DNA of 6,433 nt from an uncultured Arenimonas sp. (GTDB lineage: Bacteria; Pseudomonadota; Gammaproteobacteria; Xanthomonadales; Xanthomonadaceae): contig CAMPHE010000106.1 of assembly GCA_946885815.1 (NCBI GenBank), positions 1 to 6,433 on the forward strand, in the 5' to 3' direction. Below are positions 5,663 to 6,433 of the stretch, one piece after another. Both the position numbers and the translations under genes were made by a program. A model generated the notes under the pieces. The model saw nothing but the letters and a program-made list of their open reading frames with translations. It did not search any database and was not told the origin of the DNA. The stretch's first letter is position 1. Each line of letters opens with the position of its first letter.

Positions 5663-6433
5663 ATGTCCGGACCCAGCCACGACAAGGCGTCGCCGATCGA
5701 CGACCGCGGCCAGCTCGTCGATTACCTCGCGTCCGGAAGCAAGCCGGTCGACGCCTGGCGCATCGGCACCGAGCACGAGAAATTCGGTTTCCGGCTCGAC
5801 GACCTGCGTCCGCCCACGTGGGAAGGCGAGCGCGGCATCGAAGCGCTGCTGCGCGGCCTGACGCGCTTCGGCTGGCAGCCGGTCGAGGAGAAGGGAAAGC
5901 TGATCGCGCTCGCCCGCGACGGCGCGTCGGTGACCCTCGAACCCGCCGGCCAGCTGGAACTCAGCGGCGCGATGCTCGAGAACATCCACCAGACCTGCGC
6001 CGAGACGCACCAGCACCTGCACGAGGTGAAGACGGTCGGCGACGAACTCGGGCTCGGCTTCCTCGGCATGGGCTTCCAGCCGAAATGGAGCCGCGAGGAG
6101 ATGCCGTGGATGCCGAAGGGCCGCTACCGGATCATGCGCGACTACATGCCGCGCCGCGGCTCGCTCGGCCTCGACATGATGACGCGCACCTGCACCGTGC
6201 AGGTGAACCTCGATTTCCGCGACGAAGCGGACATGGTGAAGAAGTTCCGCACGTCGCTGGCGCTGCAGCCGGTGGCCACGGCGCTGTTCGCCGATTCGCC
6301 GTTCACCGACGGCAAGCCCAACGGCTACCTGAGCTACCGCTCCCACATCTGGACCGACACCGACCCCGGCCGCACCGGCATGCTCGACTTCGTGTTCGAG
6401 GACGGCTTCGGCTTCGAGCGCTACGTCGACTAC
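5663..6433 (+). CDS. gshA: Glutamate-cysteine ligase, plant/proteobacterial type (3' end outside window)
   Basis: Catalyses the ATP-dependent joining of L-glutamate and L-cysteine to gamma-glutamylcysteine (EC 6.3.2.2), the first step of glutathione synthesis in the cytoplasm. The window holds the first 257 residues of a protein that is usually about 450 aa; the frame is open to the last base. Conserved blocks are [10 protein letters not shown] (34-43), [13 protein letters not shown] (90-102), LGMGFQPKW (134-142), [10 protein letters not shown] (149-158), [15 protein letters not shown] (170-184), ADSPF (210-214), and [17 protein letters not shown] (224-240). These place it in the plant GSH1-like class found in xanthomonads and alphaproteobacteria, not the E. 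coli GshA class. The [11 protein letters not shown] block lies in the glutamate/ATP-binding core. Start ATG 5663 is preceded by GGAAA 6 nt upstream. It is divergent from oppA and probably starts its own transcription unit. Confidence 0.97.
   Translation, partial: MSGPSHDKASPIDDRGQLVDYLASGSKPVDAWRIGTEHEKFGFRLDDLRPPTWEGERGIEALLRGLTRFGWQPVEEKGKLIALARDGASVTLEPAGQLELSGAMLENIHQTCAETHQHLHEVKTVGDELGLGFLGMGFQPKWSREEMPWMPKGRYRIMRDYMPRRGSLGLDMMTRTCTVQVNLDFRDEADMVKKFRTSLALQPVATALFADSPFTDGKPNGYLSYRSHIWTDTDPGRTGMLDFVFEDGFGFERYVDY

Noticed and set aside
5624..6346. A 240-codon minus-strand open frame antisense to gshA.
   Set aside because: gshA on the plus strand has continuous, family-diagnostic conservation; the antisense frame is the usual mirror of high-GC codon use.
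2038..6433. A glutathione/formaldehyde detoxification cluster linking the GFA protein with gshA.
   Set aside because: The genes are about 3.3 kb apart in different transcription units, with no formaldehyde dehydrogenase or hydrolase gene between them.

Overview
The window is about 6.4 kb of very GC-rich DNA. Its protein sequences look like the Xanthomonadaceae (Lysobacter/Luteimonas-like Gammaproteobacteria). I infer this from the plant-type glutamate-cysteine ligase, the Pro/Ala/Arg-rich code, an EngB very close to the gammaproteobacterial form, and a REP-type palindrome of the GTAGGAGCGGCTTCAGCC class that I recall from Pseudomonas and xanthomonads. No RNA gene, transposase, CRISPR array or phage gene is visible. 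Most of the window reads as ordinary chromosomal housekeeping sequence.

Layout, left to right. (1) Positions 7-69 hold a degenerate 9-bp tandem repeat. (2) engB (ribosome-assembly GTPase, +) has an N-terminus that looks short or disturbed. (3) A perfect 25-bp inverted repeat (705-773, REPIN-like) separates engB from the converging gene on the minus strand and supplies the TAG stop codons of both. (4) A tightly packed minus-strand operon, transcribed from about 3164 down to 769, encodes an SMI1/KNR4-like lipoprotein, a GFA-family zinc protein, a small lipoprotein and an OppB-type peptide permease. Two of the three junctions are 4-nt ATGA overlaps and the third is a 7-nt gap. (5) Diverging from this operon is a plus-strand gene for an unrecognised membrane protein. 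(6) Converging on that gene is a minus-strand oppA (periplasmic peptide-binding protein). (7) Diverging from oppA across 141 bp is gshA (glutathione synthesis, first step), which runs off the right edge.

The window encodes two parts of an oligopeptide importer, the binding protein (OppA) and one membrane subunit (OppB). They lie in two separate minus-strand units split by four unrelated genes, and the second permease and the ATPases are not here. GshA and the GFA-family protein both touch glutathione chemistry, but they are in different transcription units and no functional link can be claimed from the sequence alone. EngB acts independently in 50S ribosome assembly.

The points most worth a second look are the REPIN that holds both convergent stop codons, the abnormal 5' end of engB, the split Opp transporter, and three gene starts with a -10-like hexamer only 7-8 bp upstream of the ATG, which suggests leaderless transcripts. 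I found no convincing new multi-gene system.
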